Positions 37,560 through 50,812 of a stretch of DNA of 64,000 nucleotides are shown here, piece by piece (the first letter of the stretch is position 1; every line of letters starts with the position of its first letter). Origin of the DNA: Aestuariirhabdus litorea (GTDB lineage: Bacteria; Pseudomonadota; Gammaproteobacteria; Pseudomonadales; Aestuariirhabdaceae); contig NZ_QWEZ01000002.1 in the NCBI RefSeq assembly GCF_003864255.1, positions 434,001-498,000 of the forward strand, in the 5' to 3' direction. Made by a program: the position numbers and the translations under genes. The notes under the pieces are model-generated. The model had not been told where the DNA came from. It worked only from the letters and a program-made list of their open reading frames with translations, and did not search any database.

Positions 37560-39104
37560 ATGCAGCAACTAAATCCCGCTGAAATCAGCGAAATTATCAA
37601 GAAGCGTATCGAGAAGCTCGATATCACTTCTGAGGCCCGTAACGAGGGCACCATTGTCAGCGTATCCGACGGTATCGTGCGGATCCACGGCCTGGCAGAC
37701 GTAATGTACGGCGAAATGATCGAGTTCGATGGCGGCCTGTACGGTATGGCCATGAACCTTGAGCGTGACTCGGTCGGTGCCGTAATCCTGGGTGATTATG
37801 AGCCGTTGGTAGAGGGCGGAACCGCTCGTTGCACCGGTCGTATCCTCGAAGTACCGGTTGGCCCTGAGCTGCTCGGACGCGTGGTGGACACCCTGGGTAA
37901 TCCTGTCGATGGAAAAGGTGCTATTGACACTGAGTTAACCTCACCGGTTGAAAAGGTTGCTCCTGGTGTAATTGCCCGTCAGTCCGTTGATGAGCCGGTA
38001 CAGACGGGTCTTAAGGCGATCGACTCCATGATCCCGATCGGTCGTGGCCAGCGTGAGCTGATCATCGGTGACCGTCAGGTGGGTAAGTCCGCTGTTGCGA
38101 TCGATACCATCATCAACCAGAAAGGCACCGGTATTAAGTGTGTCTACGTTGCCATCGGCCAGAAGCAGTCTTCTATCGCCAACGTGGTGCGTAAGCTGGA
38201 AGAGCACGGTGCGATGGAGCACACCATTGTGGTCAACGCGGGTGCCGCTGACACCGCTGCCCTGCAGTACCTGGCACCTTTCGCCGGTTGCTCCATGGGT
38301 GAGTACTTCCGTGACCGTGGTGAAGATGCCCTGATTATCTACGATGACCTGACCAAGCAGGCTTGGGCCTACCGTCAGATCTCCCTGCTGCTGAAGCGTC
38401 CTCCCGGACGTGAGGCCTACCCCGGTGACGTATTCTACCTCCACTCCCGTCTGCTCGAGCGTGCCGCTCGTGTCAACGCTGAGTACGTAGAGCAGTTCAC
38501 CAACGGTGAAGTGAAAGGCAAAACCGGCTCGTTGACCGCCCTGCCGATCATCGAGACCCAGGCCGGTGACGTATCTGCGTTCGTACCGACCAACGTAATC
38601 TCCATCACCGACGGCCAGATCTTCCTCGAAGCAGACCTGTTCAACTCCGGTATCCGTCCTGCGATCAACCCCGGTATCTCCGTATCCCGCGTCGGTGGTG
38701 CAGCACAGACCAAGGTCATCAAGAAGCTCAGTGGTGGTATTCGTACCGCTCTGTCCCAGTACCGTGAGCTGGCGGCTTTCGCCCAGTTCGCCTCTGACCT
38801 TGATGAAGCAACCCGCTCTCAGCTGGAGCACGGTGAGCGTGTAACCGAGCTGATGAAGCAGAAGCAGTACTCTCCGATGAACATCGCCGAGATGGCTGTC
38901 AGTCTTTTTGCTGCGGAAAAGGGTTACCTGAAGGACGTTGAACTCAACAAAGTTCTGGATTTCGAATCCGCTCTGATCGCTTACGCTGACAGCGAGTACG
39001 CTGAGCTAATGGCAAAAGTGGGGCAGAGTGGTGATTACAACGACGAGATCGAGAACACCTTGAAAGAGATGCTGGAGAAATTCAAGGCAACTCAAACCTG
39101 GTAA
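37560..39104 (+). CDS. atpA: ATP synthase F1 subunit alpha
   Basis: 514-residue regulatory nucleotide-binding subunit. P-loop [14 protein letters not shown] at ~169-182; signature [17 protein letters not shown] near ~365. A terminator-like hairpin lies between it and atpG. Confidence 0.98.
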   Translation: MQQLNPAEISEIIKKRIEKLDITSEARNEGTIVSVSDGIVRIHGLADVMYGEMIEFDGGLYGMAMNLERDSVGAVILGDYEPLVEGGTARCTGRILEVPVGPELLGRVVDTLGNPVDGKGAIDTELTSPVEKVAPGVIARQSVDEPVQTGLKAIDSMIPIGRGQRELIIGDRQVGKSAVAIDTIINQKGTGIKCVYVAIGQKQSSIANVVRKLEEHGAMEHTIVVNAGAADTAALQYLAPFAGCSMGEYFRDRGEDALIIYDDLTKQAWAYRQISLLLKRPPGREAYPGDVFYLHSRLLERAARVNAEYVEQFTNGEVKGKTGSLTALPIIETQAGDVSAFVPTNVISITDGQIFLEADLFNSGIRPAINPGISVSRVGGAAQTKVIKKLSGGIRTALSQYRELAAFAQFASDLDEATRSQLEHGERVTELMKQKQYSPMNIAEMAVSLFAAEKGYLKDVELNKVLDFESALIAYADSEYAELMAKVGQSGDYNDEIENTLKEMLEKFKATQTW

Positions 39105-39110
39105 CAAGAG

Positions 39111-39139
39111 AAAGGCCAGTCGTACTAACGGCTGGCTTT
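39111..39139 (+). terminator. Terminator-like hairpin inside the atp operon (atpA-atpG gap)
   Basis: AAAGGCCAGTCG, six-base loop, CGGCTGGCTTT plus one T. Imperfect stem with a short T-run in an 81-bp gap. It may attenuate or set processing and subunit stoichiometry; the operon clearly continues. Confidence 0.5.
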
Positions 39140-39185
39140 TCCGTACTACCTCCGGGTAGTGCCAGCAACCAGATAAAGGTGAGAT

Positions 39186-40046
39186 ATGGCAGTCGGAAAA
39201 GAGATACGTACACAGATAGGTAGCATTAAAAATACGCAGAAAATCACGGGCGCCATGCAGATGGTGGCCGCGAGTAAGATGCGTAAAGCTCAAAATCGTA
39301 TGGAAGCCAGCCGCCCTTACGCAAAGCGTATTCGTGAAGTGGTTGGTCATGTTGCAAACTCGTCACCCGAGTACCAGCATGCCTACATGAAAGAGCGGGA
39401 AGCCAAGCGCGTCGGATACATCATTGTATCCACCGATCGCGGCTTGTGTGGTGGCCTGAACATCAATGTGTTCAAGCACACAATCAAGTCGATGAAGAGC
39501 TGGTCCGACCAGGGTGTGGCGGTTGATATCTGTGTCATCGGTAAAAAAGCGGGAGCGTTTTTCCGCCATTACGGCGGGAACGTTGTTGCCGCGGTCAGTG
39601 ATCTGGGTGACCAACCCAATATCGCGGATCTGATTGGTGCCGTTAAGGTGATGCTCGATGCCTACGATGAGGGCAAGATCGACCGTTTGTTCCTGGTGTA
39701 CAGCAATTTTGTAAACACCATGACCCAGCAGCCGGTTGATGAGCAGCTGTTGCCTTTGCCAGCGGACGATGATGAGGCCCTGAAGCATCATTGGGACTAT
39801 ATCTATGAGCCCGATGCCAAGGAGCTGCTGGACGGTCTGTTGATCCGCTATATCGAGTCACAGGTTTACCAGGCTGTGGTGGAAAATGGCGCTTGTGAAC
39901 AGTCTGCGCGTATGGTGGCGATGAAGAGCGCGACCGACAACGCCGGTGAGCTCATCGATAAACTGCAACTGGTTTATAACAAGGCTCGTCAGGCTGCGAT
40001 TACCCAAGAAATTTCTGAGATTGTAAGTGGTGCGGCGGCCGTTTAA
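39186..40046 (+). CDS. atpG: ATP synthase F1 subunit gamma
   Basis: 286-residue central rotor shaft. N-terminal [20 protein letters not shown] and C-terminal [20 protein letters not shown] are the paired coiled-coil ends of the gamma family. Confidence 0.98.
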   Translation: MAVGKEIRTQIGSIKNTQKITGAMQMVAASKMRKAQNRMEASRPYAKRIREVVGHVANSSPEYQHAYMKEREAKRVGYIIVSTDRGLCGGLNINVFKHTIKSMKSWSDQGVAVDICVIGKKAGAFFRHYGGNVVAAVSDLGDQPNIADLIGAVKVMLDAYDEGKIDRLFLVYSNFVNTMTQQPVDEQLLPLPADDDEALKHHWDYIYEPDAKELLDGLLIRYIESQVYQAVVENGACEQSARMVAMKSATDNAGELIDKLQLVYNKARQAAITQEISEIVSGAAAV

Positions 40047-40074
40047 GGCGTCGATGACCAACGAGTATTTATAG

Positions 40075-41484
<1,410 letters not shown>

Positions 41485-41547
41485 GTTGTGGATGGCGGTT
41501 ACTCCGGTATCCGCCATAATGGTTAAACCGACAAGAGGCAAATAACG

Positions 41548-41973
41548 ATGGCAATGACTGTACATTGTGACATCGTCAGCGCTGAAACGGCGATCTTCTC
41601 CGGTCTGGTGGAGACGGTTATCGCCTATGGTAGCGAAGGTGAACTGGGGGTAACTCCGGGTCACGCGCCCCTGCTGACCGGCTTGAAGCCGGGTCCTATC
41701 CGGATCATCAAGCAAAACGGCGAAGAGGAGATCTACTTCATCTCCGGTGGCTACCTGGAAGTGCAGCCGAACAACGTTAAGGTGTTGGCTGACACCGCTT
41801 TACGTGCCGACGATATGAATGAGGCCGCGGCCGAAGAGGCCAAGCGGGAAGCTGAGCAGGCGCTCGCTAACCAAAGCTCGGAGCTGGACTACTCCCGCGC
41901 TGCGGCACAGTTAGCAGAAGCCAGTGCGCAGCTGCGAACCCTCAGGCAGATCCGTGATAAAATCCGCAAATAA
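41548..41973 (+). CDS. atpC: ATP synthase F1 subunit epsilon
   Basis: 141-residue subunit with the N-terminal beta sandwich ([36 protein letters not shown]) and a C-terminal helical hairpin that can inhibit ATP hydrolysis. Last gene of the operon, followed by a strong terminator. Confidence 0.97.
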   Translation: MAMTVHCDIVSAETAIFSGLVETVIAYGSEGELGVTPGHAPLLTGLKPGPIRIIKQNGEEEIYFISGGYLEVQPNNVKVLADTALRADDMNEAAAEEAKREAEQALANQSSELDYSRAAAQLAEASAQLRTLRQIRDKIRK

Positions 41974-42000
41974 TCGCGGGCCTGAATATGCTGTACCTAA

Positions 42001-42026
42001 GGGCAGTCTGCGGACTGCCCTTTTTT
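42001..42026 (+). terminator. Rho-independent terminator of the atp operon
   Basis: GGGCAGTC, loop TGCG, GACTGCCC, TTTTTT. Perfect 8-bp GC-rich stem with six T residues, 27 bp after atpC. Confidence 0.95.
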
Positions 42027-42074
42027 CATTTACAGGGCCTCATTTAAACACTTTTTGATACACAGGTTGGGTGC

Positions 42075-43469
42075 ATGCGCGTCGACATTGTAATCCTGGC
42101 GGCCGGTCAGGGAAGCCGTATGAAATCTTCGCTGCCCAAGGTGCTGCATGGCATCGCGGGTAAACCAATGGTCCAGCATGTGATCGAGCGAGCTGAGGAG
42201 TGCGTGGCACATTTTGGCTCGGGTAGAATTCATGTAGTCGTGGGCCATGGCGGCGATCAGGTTAAGCAGCGCCTTTGTGCCCTCGATCTCTCCTGGGTAG
42301 AGCAGAGTGAGCAGAAGGGGACCGGTCACGCAGTGGCCCAGGCCCTGCCCGAGATAGCGGGTGCTGATCGGGTGCTGGTACTCTATGGCGACGTTCCCCT
42401 TACCAGCTCGTCCTCCCTTATAGAATTGGTGAGCTCGCTGGATCAGGCCCCCCTGGCCCTCTTGACCGTTGCTCTGGACAATCCGGCCGGCTATGGCCGT
42501 ATTATCCGTAACCAACAAGGGGGGGTAACCGCCATTGTGGAGCACAAGGATGCATCTCCCGAGCAGCTCCTAGTCAATGAGGTCAATACGGGCATCCTGG
42601 CCACCACTGCCGCTAATCTTCAGCGCTGGCTGCCGGCCCTCAGGGCCGACAATGCACAGGGGGAGTATTACCTTACCGACACCGTTGCGATGGCGGTAGC
42701 CGAGGGTGAGCAGGTAGTGGCCTGTAACGCGCCCGTTGAGCAGGAGGTTCAAGGGGTCAACAACCGTCAGCAGCTGGCGGATCTGGAGCGCTGGTATCAG
42801 CGACGACAAGCTGAACGACTGATGGCAGAGGGGGCTACACTGATGGATCCCGCACGCATGGATGTGCGTGGTCATCTCTCGGTGGGGCAGGATGTTGTTA
42901 TTGATGTGAACTGCGTCTTCGAAGGGGAGGTAACCCTGGAGGATGGTGTCATTATTGGCCCAAACTGTGTCATCAACGGCAGCCGAATTGGCAGAGGCAG
43001 CCACATCAAGGCCAACTCGGTGCTCGAGCAGGCGCTGGTAGGTGAATGCTGCGAGGTGGGTCCCTTTGCACGGCTGCGGCCAGGAACCCAACTGGCAGCC
43101 AAAGCCAAGATCGGTAACTTTGTCGAAACCAAGAAGGCGATTGTCGGTAAGGGCAGCAAAATCAACCACCTGAGCTACGTTGGCGATGCCGAACTGGGTG
43201 AGGCGGTAAATGTGGGTGCCGGCACCATTACCTGTAATTACGATGGTGTTAACAAGTTTAAAACCCAGATAAAGAGCGGCGCTTTTATCGGCTCCAACAC
43301 CTCCCTGGTGGCACCGGTAACGGTAGGTGAGGGGGCAACTACAGGGGCGGGGTCCACTATCACCAAGTCGGTGGAGGATGGAGAGCTGGCCGTGGCCCGT
43401 GGCCGGCAACGAAACCTGTCGGGCTGGCAACGGCCGGTCAAACAGGAAAGCAAAACCACTGGGGAATAA
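42075..43469 (+). CDS. glmU: Bifunctional UDP-N-acetylglucosamine pyrophosphorylase / glucosamine-1-phosphate acetyltransferase
   Basis: 464-residue enzyme making UDP-GlcNAc for peptidoglycan and LPS. The N-terminal uridyltransferase has [20 protein letters not shown]. The C-terminal half is a left-handed beta helix of hexapeptide repeats with the acetyl-CoA site ([20 protein letters not shown]). It lies 14 bp before glmS, so both steps of amino-sugar supply are co-transcribed. Confidence 0.97.
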   Translation: MRVDIVILAAGQGSRMKSSLPKVLHGIAGKPMVQHVIERAEECVAHFGSGRIHVVVGHGGDQVKQRLCALDLSWVEQSEQKGTGHAVAQALPEIAGADRVLVLYGDVPLTSSSSLIELVSSLDQAPLALLTVALDNPAGYGRIIRNQQGGVTAIVEHKDASPEQLLVNEVNTGILATTAANLQRWLPALRADNAQGEYYLTDTVAMAVAEGEQVVACNAPVEQEVQGVNNRQQLADLERWYQRRQAERLMAEGATLMDPARMDVRGHLSVGQDVVIDVNCVFEGEVTLEDGVIIGPNCVINGSRIGRGSHIKANSVLEQALVGECCEVGPFARLRPGTQLAAKAKIGNFVETKKAIVGKGSKINHLSYVGDAELGEAVNVGAGTITCNYDGVNKFKTQIKSGAFIGSNTSLVAPVTVGEGATTGAGSTITKSVEDGELAVARGRQRNLSGWQRPVKQESKTTGE

Positions 43470-43483
43470 AGAAGGAAACGGTT

Positions 43484-45316
43484 ATGTGCGGAATTGTTGG
43501 GGCGGTTGCCCAGAGAGATGTGGCGGATATCCTGCTCGAGGGTCTCAAACGTCTCGAGTATCGTGGTTATGACTCTGCCGGTGTCGCTATTGTGGACGGG
43601 CAGGGTAATATGCAGCGGGTACGACGCCTTGGTAAGGTGTCGGAGTTGGCAGAGGCACTGCTGGCGCATCCCCTGAGCGGAGGAAGTGGTATTGCCCATA
43701 CTCGATGGGCGACACATGGTGTACCCAGCGAAAACAACGCCCACCCTCACGTTTCCTGTGGCGATCTGGCCATTGTCCATAACGGCATCATCGAAAACCA
43801 CGAAGTGCTGCGTGATGAGCTGAGCAGGGATGGCTATAAGTTTACCTCCGAAACCGATACTGAGGTAATGGCACATCTGATTCACCGCGAGCTATCAAAA
43901 AATGAGGATTTGTTGTCTTCAGTCCTCGCAGCGGTCAATCAGCTTGAAGGTGCTTATGGCACAGTAGTGATGGATCGTCGTGATCCCAGCCGGCTCGTAG
44001 CTGCCAGGTCTGGAAGCCCACTGGTGGTGGGGTTGGGGATCGGTGAAAACTTTCTTGCATCCGACCAGTTGGCGCTGCTGCCGGTCACACGCCGCTTTCT
44101 TTTTTTGGAAGAAGGCGATGTCTGTGAGATGACCCGCACTAAAGTCGATATTTACGATCGCAGCGGAACGCGGGTGGAGCGTAGGGTGATCGAAAGCGAC
44201 CTGGATCACGATGCGGGAGACAAGGGGCAATATCGCCATTACATGCTCAAGGAGATCCACGAGCAGCCGAGTGCTGTCCGCAATACGCTTGAAGATCGCC
44301 TGACCGATAGGAGGGTAATTATCGAGTCCTTTGGTGAGAAGGCCGCCGACATTTTTTCTAAAGTAAAAAATGTTCAGATTATTGCCTGTGGCACCAGTTA
44401 TCACGCCGGCATGGTGGCGCGCTACTGGTTCGAGTCGGTAGCGGGAGTCCAGTGTAATGTTGAGATAGCCTCGGAATTCCGATATCGGAAAAGTTTTGTG
44501 CCGGACAATAGCCTTTTTGTCACTATTTCCCAGTCCGGAGAAACTGCCGATACCCTTGCGGCCCTGCGTCTGGCCAAGGAGTCCGGTTATATGGCGTCAC
44601 TGACGTTGTGCAATGTTCCCGGCTCATCCCTGGTGCGAGAGTCGGACTTGGCGTTCATGACGCGTGCTGGCGCCGAGATTGGTGTGGCCTCGACCAAAGC
44701 CTTTACCACCCAGCTGGTGTCGCTGCTGATGCTTGTTGCCGCCATCGGTCGGTACAACGATCTCAGCGAGGAGAGTGAGGCGAAACTGGTCAAGTCCCTG
44801 CGTTCACTGCCCTCGGTGATCGAAAGTGCGCTCTGCCTGAGCGACGATATCGAAACCATGGCTGAGGCTTTCTCCGACAAACATCATAGCCTGTTCCTCG
44901 GGCGCGGGAGCCAGTACCCGATCGCCATGGAGGGGGCCCTGAAACTGAAGGAGATCTCCTATATCCACGCTGAGGCCTACGCGGCTGGCGAGCTCAAGCA
45001 TGGACCGCTGGCACTGATCGACAACAGCATGCCGGTAGTGGTGGTGGCCCCCAACAATGAGTTGCTGGAAAAACTCAAATCCAACATGGAAGAGGTGAGG
45101 GCGCGTGGCGGTTTGCTCTATGTGTTTGCCGACAGCGATGCCCGCCTGATGCAGGGGAATAATGTTGAGGTGCTGACCCTGAACCGGGTGGATGACTTGA
45201 TCGCCCCGATCGTCTACACCATCCCGTTGCAGTTGCTCTCCTACTTTGTCGCCATCATCAAAGGCACGGATGTCGACCAGCCACGCAACCTCGCCAAGTC
45301 GGTCACGGTAGAATAG
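43484..45316 (+). CDS. glmS: Glutamine-fructose-6-phosphate aminotransferase (isomerizing)
   Basis: 610-residue enzyme making glucosamine-6-phosphate. Catalytic Cys2 ([12 protein letters not shown]) begins the glutaminase domain; two SIS isomerase domains follow. The C-terminus [11 protein letters not shown] is the conserved segment whose DNA is the TnsD-binding attTn7 site in Tn7 biology. No ribozyme or riboswitch fits in the 14-bp gap upstream. Confidence 0.97.
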   Translation: MCGIVGAVAQRDVADILLEGLKRLEYRGYDSAGVAIVDGQGNMQRVRRLGKVSELAEALLAHPLSGGSGIAHTRWATHGVPSENNAHPHVSCGDLAIVHNGIIENHEVLRDELSRDGYKFTSETDTEVMAHLIHRELSKNEDLLSSVLAAVNQLEGAYGTVVMDRRDPSRLVAARSGSPLVVGLGIGENFLASDQLALLPVTRRFLFLEEGDVCEMTRTKVDIYDRSGTRVERRVIESDLDHDAGDKGQYRHYMLKEIHEQPSAVRNTLEDRLTDRRVIIESFGEKAADIFSKVKNVQIIACGTSYHAGMVARYWFESVAGVQCNVEIASEFRYRKSFVPDNSLFVTISQSGETADTLAALRLAKESGYMASLTLCNVPGSSLVRESDLAFMTRAGAEIGVASTKAFTTQLVSLLMLVAAIGRYNDLSEESEAKLVKSLRSLPSVIESALCLSDDIETMAEAFSDKHHSLFLGRGSQYPIAMEGALKLKEISYIHAEAYAAGELKHGPLALIDNSMPVVVVAPNNELLEKLKSNMEEVRARGGLLYVFADSDARLMQGNNVEVLTLNRVDDLIAPIVYTIPLQLLSYFVAIIKGTDVDQPRNLAKSVTVE

Positions 45317-45332
45317 CCCCCCCACGAAAATG

Positions 45333-45360
45333 AGCCCGCCAGCAGGTCTGGCGGGCTTTT
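45333..45360 (+). terminator. Rho-independent terminator of glmU-glmS (attTn7 region)
   Basis: AGCCCGCCAG, loop CAGGT, CTGGCGGGCT, then TTT. 10-bp stem. Canonical Tn7 inserts in this terminator zone; no Tn7 end is visible here. Confidence 0.93.
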
Positions 45361-45938
45361 CAGCATGATAAAGAAACAGTGAAGAGCTCGGTGGATTGGC
45401 CAGCAGCTCACCTAAGCCACAAGTTTCGACACCTCTATCAGTATCTCTGGTACCACAATAGTGCGTATCACGGTGACGCACGCTTCAAGCCCGGCGAGGT
45501 GTAGCGTAGGGCGGAGAGCGTCTGTGGGAAAACGCAGAAATAAAATGACAGCCATAAAAAATGGCTATTGGCACTCTAGGGGGGGGGCACCGTGCCATTA
45601 ATGACCACTAACCAAGGGTTCCTGCATATGATGGGTAGTCGGCGGCAGAGAGCAAGAAGCTGTTCCGTGCGAAAGGTGGTTTGGCGTAAAGGACCCTTAG
45701 CGAACTAAACGAAACGTTAGACGCCGCTGATCAACTTGCCAGCTACGCATTTCTAACTCCCGAAAGCAGACACCATGCCCCTTCAATATATATGACGCCC
45801 CTGCGACAGGGCCGACGCCACCTTAGGTAGCCTGACTCTCCATTGCGTAATTATGTTGATGTCTAAAGATTAGACTTGAAAGTATTTCCTCGTCCCGTTA
45901 TTCTTAATTGAATGTTTATTTAAATTAAGAGAAACACC
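45361..45938. other. glmS-betI gap, no supported gene
   Basis: About 0.58 kb with low coding potential. It contains a 41-codon GTG frame (45379-45504, SVDWPAAHLSHKFRHLYQYL...), possibly a gene remnant, a small hairpin AGCCAT/ATGGCT (45550-45566) and the betI promoter region. Its patchy look suits a scar of past insertion at the attTn7 site (inference). Confidence 0.5.
45902..45930. promoter_or_regulatory. Inverted repeat upstream of betI (probable BetI operator)
   Basis: TCTTAATT (45902-45909) and AATTAAGA (45923-45930), 13 bases apart, ending 8 bp before the betI start. TetR-type repressors bind such palindromes; BetI autoregulation is known in other bacteria. Confidence 0.55.
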
Positions 45939-46535
45939 ATGCCTAAGGTCGGAATGCCGGAGGTCCGAAAACCACAATTGATTAACGCCACCATGGAAGC
46001 GATTAACGATGTTGGGCTTCATAAGGCGAGTGTGGCTATGATAGCCCGCTATGCGGGCGTTTCGCCGGCAATTATCAACCACTATTTCGGTGGCAAGGAC
46101 GAGTTGCTGGAAGAGACGATGCGTGCGGTACTGCAGGATCTGTCAATTGCGGTCCAAGAGGAGCTGAAGTCTGTTCCCTCCGATGATGTCGTTGCTCGCA
46201 TCATCGCTATCGTTAATGGTAATTTCGCCTCAAATCAAATTGACGACAAAGTGGTCAAAACCTGGCTGACATTCTGGTCATTAGCCATGCATAAACCGGC
46301 CCTGCACCGGCTCCAGCACGTCAACGAAAAACGCCTGTTATCACACCTGCGGCGCGAGCTAAAAAAAGTGGTCAATGTCGATGAAGCTGCATTCATCGCC
46401 AGAGGCGTTGCCGCGCTGATCGACGGTATCTGGCTGCGCGGCGCGCTGTCGCCAGACGGCATCAACCGAACTGAGGCGCGCGCAGTCATTCTCGATTACC
46501 TGCAACGCCGCTTGCCAGCCGAGCTATGGCACTAG
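45939..46535 (+). CDS. betI: Choline-responsive repressor BetI
   Basis: 198-residue TetR-family repressor. The N-terminal HTH (ASVAMIARYAGVSPAIINHY) and the BetI-type start (MPEVRKPQLINATMEAI) are clear. In other bacteria BetI represses bet genes and is released by choline. It is the first gene of betI-betB-betA, with an inverted repeat just upstream. Confidence 0.93.
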   Translation: MPKVGMPEVRKPQLINATMEAINDVGLHKASVAMIARYAGVSPAIINHYFGGKDELLEETMRAVLQDLSIAVQEELKSVPSDDVVARIIAIVNGNFASNQIDDKVVKTWLTFWSLAMHKPALHRLQHVNEKRLLSHLRRELKKVVNVDEAAFIARGVAALIDGIWLRGALSPDGINRTEARAVILDYLQRRLPAELWH

Positions 46536-46594
46536 GCGCATAGCCTGTCCGCCTCAATCCGATTTTCAACAGCTATACGAGTTCACCTATCACT

Positions 46595-48046
46595 ATGCTG
46601 CAACATTACATCAGCGGTGGTTATCTTAACCGCCCCGCCACCGAGACCTTTACCAGCACCAACCCTGCCACCGGAGAGACGATCACGACCGTGGCCCAGG
46701 CCGATGCGGCAGTGATTGAACTGGCGCACAAGAGCGCCGTAGAGGGCCAGCAGCGCTGGGCGTCCATGAGTGGTCCCGAACGCGCTGCAGTGATGCAGCG
46801 AGCCGCCGCCTTGTTGCGCGAACGAAACACAGAGCTTGCTTTGCTGGAGGTCAAGGACACTGGTAAGCCCTATCAGGAAGCCGTGGCCGTCGATATCCTC
46901 AGTGGTGCCGAGGTGATCGATTACTACGCAGGACTTGCGGACAAGATTCAGGGCGAATACCAGGACCTCGGGGGTAGCAATTTCTTCTACAGTCGCCGAG
47001 AGCCACTCGGGGTCTGCGCCGGCATCGGGGCGTGGAACTACCCAATTCAGATTGCCTGCTGGAAATCCGCTCCGGCACTGGCCGCCGGCAATGCGATGAT
47101 CTTCAAACCATCGGAAGAAACCCCGTTGACCGCCGCCAAACTGGCTGAAATCTACACCGAAGCGGGGCTACCGGATGGGGTCTTCAACGTTGTCCAGGGC
47201 GATGCACGTACCGGCGAAATGCTGACCGGTCATCCTGGTATCGCCAAAGTCTCATTTACCGGCGAGTGCAACACCGGCAAGCGGGTGATGGCGGATTCAG
47301 CGTCGAGCCTTAAGCAGGTCACCATGGAGCTGGGCGGCAAGTCGCCGCTGGTTATCTTCGACGACTGCGAACTCGATCGCGCAGTCACTGGTGCCATGTT
47401 GGCCAACTTTTATACCCAGGGTGAAGTGTGCACCCACGGCACCCGCGTATTTGTCCATGATTCGCTCTACGACCCGTTCGTGGCCGCGCTGAAAAAGCGT
47501 ACAGAGAGGCTGATTGTGGGCGACCCGACCGATCCTGCCACGCAGGTCGGTGCTCTGATCTCAGAGCAACACCTAGAAAAAGTGATGGGCTACATCAACG
47601 CTGCCAAAGCTGCGGGAGCTACCCTGCTCTGCGGCGGCGAACGCGCCAGTGGTAACGGCCTTGAAAAAGGCGCTTTCGTCATGCCGACCGTATTTGTCGA
47701 CTGTGATGACAGCATGCCGCAGGTAACCGACGAAGTATTCGGTCCGGTCATGTCGGTGCTGCGTTTCAGCGATGAAGCGGAGGTAATCGCACGCGCTAAC
47801 GCCACAGACTACGGCCTGGCCGCGGGCGTTTTTACCCGCGATATCAGTCGCGCCCATCGCGTAATCAATCAACTTCAGGCCGGTATCTGCTGGATTAACA
47901 CCTGGGGGGCGTCACCTGCGCAGATGCCGGTGGGCGGCTACAAGGCCTCTGGCATTGGCCGCGAAAACGGCATCGAAAGCCTTTACCAGTATACCCAGAC
48001 CAAGAGCGTTTACGTTGAGCTGGGCGAACTGGAATCGCCCTATTAA
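46595..48046 (+). CDS. betB: Betaine aldehyde dehydrogenase
   Basis: 483-residue NAD(P)+-dependent aldehyde dehydrogenase, second step of choline to glycine betaine. Catalytic Glu in MELGGKSPL (~249-257) and Cys in [10 protein letters not shown] (~283-292). The C-terminal pattern [20 protein letters not shown] is typical of BetB. 59 bp after betI. Confidence 0.95.
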   Translation: MLQHYISGGYLNRPATETFTSTNPATGETITTVAQADAAVIELAHKSAVEGQQRWASMSGPERAAVMQRAAALLRERNTELALLEVKDTGKPYQEAVAVDILSGAEVIDYYAGLADKIQGEYQDLGGSNFFYSRREPLGVCAGIGAWNYPIQIACWKSAPALAAGNAMIFKPSEETPLTAAKLAEIYTEAGLPDGVFNVVQGDARTGEMLTGHPGIAKVSFTGECNTGKRVMADSASSLKQVTMELGGKSPLVIFDDCELDRAVTGAMLANFYTQGEVCTHGTRVFVHDSLYDPFVAALKKRTERLIVGDPTDPATQVGALISEQHLEKVMGYINAAKAAGATLLCGGERASGNGLEKGAFVMPTVFVDCDDSMPQVTDEVFGPVMSVLRFSDEAEVIARANATDYGLAAGVFTRDISRAHRVINQLQAGICWINTWGASPAQMPVGGYKASGIGRENGIESLYQYTQTKSVYVELGELESPY

Positions 48047-48072
48047 CGGCGCTGGATAAAGGGACGCAATCA

Positions 48073-49749
48073 ATGAATCAGTGTTACGACTATGTCATCG
48101 TTGGTGCAGGATCAGCCGGTTGTGTGCTGGCCGACCGCCTGACAGAGGATGGACAAAACAGTGTGTTGCTGCTGGAAAACGGCGGCAGCGACCGCAGCAT
48201 CTTTGTGCAGATGCCTACGGCGCTATCTTATCCGATGAACACGGAACGCCTGTGCTGGCAGTTCCATAGCGAACAGGAACCTGGGCTTGAGGGTCGCTCG
48301 CTGCACACCCCTCGCGGTCGCACGCTGGGCGGATCCTCGTCCATCAACGGTATGGTTTATGTGCGCGGACACGCCTGCGATTTCGACCAATGGCAGCAAG
48401 CCGGTGCCGAAGGCTGGGACTATCAGCACTGCTTACCCTACTTCAAGCGCGCCGAGACCTGGGAAGGCGGCGCCGATGACTACCGCGGAGGCGAAGGTCC
48501 AGTCGGCACCTGCAACGGCAACGGTATGCGCCTGAACCCGCTTTACCAGGCGTTTATCAACGCCGGTAAGGACGCCGGGTATCCGGAAACCAAGGACTAC
48601 AACGGTTATCAACAAGAGGGGTTCAGCCCCATGCACATGACCGTTAAAGATGGCGTGCGCAGCTCCACCGCCAATGCCTACCTGCGGCGAGCGATGCGGC
48701 GGCCAAACCTGACCCTGGTCACCGGGGTGCTGGTACGAAAAGTCACTACCCGCGGCAGCGGCGATCAGATCACCGCCACCGGCGTCGAGTTTGAAAAGCG
48801 CGGTACCATCCAGCAGGTCAAAGCCAACCAGGAAGTGGTGCTATCGGCAGGTTCGGTTGGGTCACCGCAATTGCTTCAGCTGTCGGGTATCGGTCCGCGT
48901 CCGGTGCTTGAAGCCGCAGGGGTACCCGTGGTTAAAGAGTTGCCCGGCGTGGGGGAAAACCTGCAAGACCACCTCGAGGTCTACTTCCAGTACCAGTGCA
49001 CTCAGCCGGTAAGCCTCAACAGCAAACTCGGTTTGATCAGCAAAGGGCTGATCGGTGCGCGCTGGCTGCTGTTCAAAGATGGCCTGGGTGCGACCAACCA
49101 CTTTGAGTCCTGTGCCTTTATCCGCTCACGCGAAGGGATGAAGTGGCCGGACATTCAGTTCCATTTCCTGCCAGCAGCGATGCGTTACGATGGCCGCGCT
49201 GCCTTTGCCGGGCACGGTTTCCAGGTCCATGTCGGCCCCAACAAGCCCAGTAGCCGCGGCAGGATTCAGATTTCAAGCGCCGACCCGTCGGTCCACCCCA
49301 GGATTCAGTTCAACTACCTGACGGATCAGCAGGATGTGGAAGACTGGCGCCGCTGTATCCGCCTGACTCGCGAGATTCTCAACCAGCCCTCGCTTGAGCC
49401 CTATCGCGGCGATGAAATCCAGCCCGGGACCGACGTACAAAGCGATGATGAGATTGATGCTTGGGTGCGCCAGAACGTAGAAAGCGCCTATCACCCGTCT
49501 TGCAGCTGCAAGATGGGTGCGGACGACGACCCCCTGGCTGTGTTAGATCCGAGTTGTAAGGTGCGTGGCGTCAACAGCTTGCGCGTGGTCGATTCCTCGG
49601 TCTTCCCAACCATCACCAATGGCAACCTCAATGCCCCCACCATTATGGTGGCGGAAAAAGTTGCCGATCTGATACGCGGCCGCAAACCGCTACCAGCCGC
49701 CGATGTTCCGGTCTGGATCCACCCGGATTACCAGCATCAGCAGCGCTAG
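48073..49749 (+). CDS. betA: Choline dehydrogenase
   Basis: 558-residue FAD enzyme of the GMC family, oxidising choline to betaine aldehyde at the membrane. The Rossmann motif [15 protein letters not shown] lies at the N-terminus, and GMC signatures [19 protein letters not shown] and [16 protein letters not shown] follow; the active-site His is in [13 protein letters not shown]. It lies 26 bp after betB. Confidence 0.96.
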   Translation: MNQCYDYVIVGAGSAGCVLADRLTEDGQNSVLLLENGGSDRSIFVQMPTALSYPMNTERLCWQFHSEQEPGLEGRSLHTPRGRTLGGSSSINGMVYVRGHACDFDQWQQAGAEGWDYQHCLPYFKRAETWEGGADDYRGGEGPVGTCNGNGMRLNPLYQAFINAGKDAGYPETKDYNGYQQEGFSPMHMTVKDGVRSSTANAYLRRAMRRPNLTLVTGVLVRKVTTRGSGDQITATGVEFEKRGTIQQVKANQEVVLSAGSVGSPQLLQLSGIGPRPVLEAAGVPVVKELPGVGENLQDHLEVYFQYQCTQPVSLNSKLGLISKGLIGARWLLFKDGLGATNHFESCAFIRSREGMKWPDIQFHFLPAAMRYDGRAAFAGHGFQVHVGPNKPSSRGRIQISSADPSVHPRIQFNYLTDQQDVEDWRRCIRLTREILNQPSLEPYRGDEIQPGTDVQSDDEIDAWVRQNVESAYHPSCSCKMGADDDPLAVLDPSCKVRGVNSLRVVDSSVFPTITNGNLNAPTIMVAEKVADLIRGRKPLPAADVPVWIHPDYQHQQR

Positions 49750-49783
49750 GTGCAGATACTCTAACCACAACAAAGGACTCAAT

Positions 49784-50737
49784 ATGCGATCGATTAAACA
49801 CACCGCCATCCGTCACCTGGCCACTGCCAGCTTCGCCTTCGGCGCAATCCTTAGCAGCGTCGCACAAGCAGCGGACTGCAGCACTGTTCGTTTCGCTGAC
49901 GTTGGCTGGACCGATATCACCGCCACCACCGCGGTTGCATCCCAGCTTCTCGAAGGACTGGGCTACACACCGAAGACCCAGCTGCTGTCGGTGCCGGTCA
50001 CCTACAATTCGTTGGCTGCCGGCGAACTGGATGTGTTTCTAGGTAACTGGATGCCGACCATGGAGGGTGATATCGCCAAGTACCGTGAAGCGGGCACTGT
50101 CGAAATCCTCGATGCCAACCTCGAAGGGGCCAAATATACCTTGGCCGTTAACCAGGCAGCCTACGATGGAGGAGTTAAATCCTTTGCTGACCTCGAGCGC
50201 TTCAAGAGCAAGTTCCGTGGGCGCATCTATGGCATCGAGCCTGGTAACGATGGTAACCGCCTGATCCAATCGATGATTGATAAAAACGCCTTCGGCCTGG
50301 GAGATTTCCGCCTGGTGGAGTCCTCCGAAGCCGGGATGTTGTCTGAAGTTCAGCGCGCCGAACGCCGCAACCAGTGGGTGGTTTTTCTCGGCTGGGCTCC
50401 GCATCCGATGAACAGCAACTTCAAAATAGCCTACCTCGACGGGGGGGATGACTGGTTTGGCCCAAACTACGGTGGTGCCACGGTTTACACCAACACTCGC
50501 CAGAACTACCGCAGCGAGTGCCCCAATGTCGGCCAATTGCTCGGCAACCTAAAGTTTTCACTGCCCATGGAAAATGAAGTGATGGCCGCCATCCTTGATG
50601 ATGGTCAACGGCCAGCCGAAGCGGCCAAAGCATGGCTACGCAATAACCCCGAAGCCCTCGCGCCTTGGCTAGAGCGGGTCAAAACGCTGGATGGCAAGCC
50701 AGGCCTTGCTGCCGTTCGGGCTCACCTGGCGCTGTAA
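49784..50737 (+). CDS. choX: Choline ABC transporter substrate-binding protein
   Basis: 317-residue periplasmic protein of the ChoX/ProX family. A Sec signal peptide spans residues ~1-29 (cleavage after SSVAQA). The mature protein starts ADCSTVRFADVGWTDI; GNWMPTMEG and FLGWAPHPMN contribute aromatic residues of the kind that bind quaternary amines. I chose the ATG at 49784, after AAAGGAC, 34 bp past betA. Confidence 0.92.
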   Translation: MRSIKHTAIRHLATASFAFGAILSSVAQAADCSTVRFADVGWTDITATTAVASQLLEGLGYTPKTQLLSVPVTYNSLAAGELDVFLGNWMPTMEGDIAKYREAGTVEILDANLEGAKYTLAVNQAAYDGGVKSFADLERFKSKFRGRIYGIEPGNDGNRLIQSMIDKNAFGLGDFRLVESSEAGMLSEVQRAERRNQWVVFLGWAPHPMNSNFKIAYLDGGDDWFGPNYGGATVYTNTRQNYRSECPNVGQLLGNLKFSLPMENEVMAAILDDGQRPAEAAKAWLRNNPEALAPWLERVKTLDGKPGLAAVRAHLAL

Positions 50738-50812
50738 TCAGGTCATTTTGCAGACAGTTTTACCGGGCGCGGGGCTAACTCCTCGCGCCCCCTATCCCAC
50801 GAGAATGCGACG

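Noticed and set aside
45333-45360. Tn7 insertion at glmS
   Set aside because: The region holds a normal terminator, with no TGT/ACA ends or tns genes.
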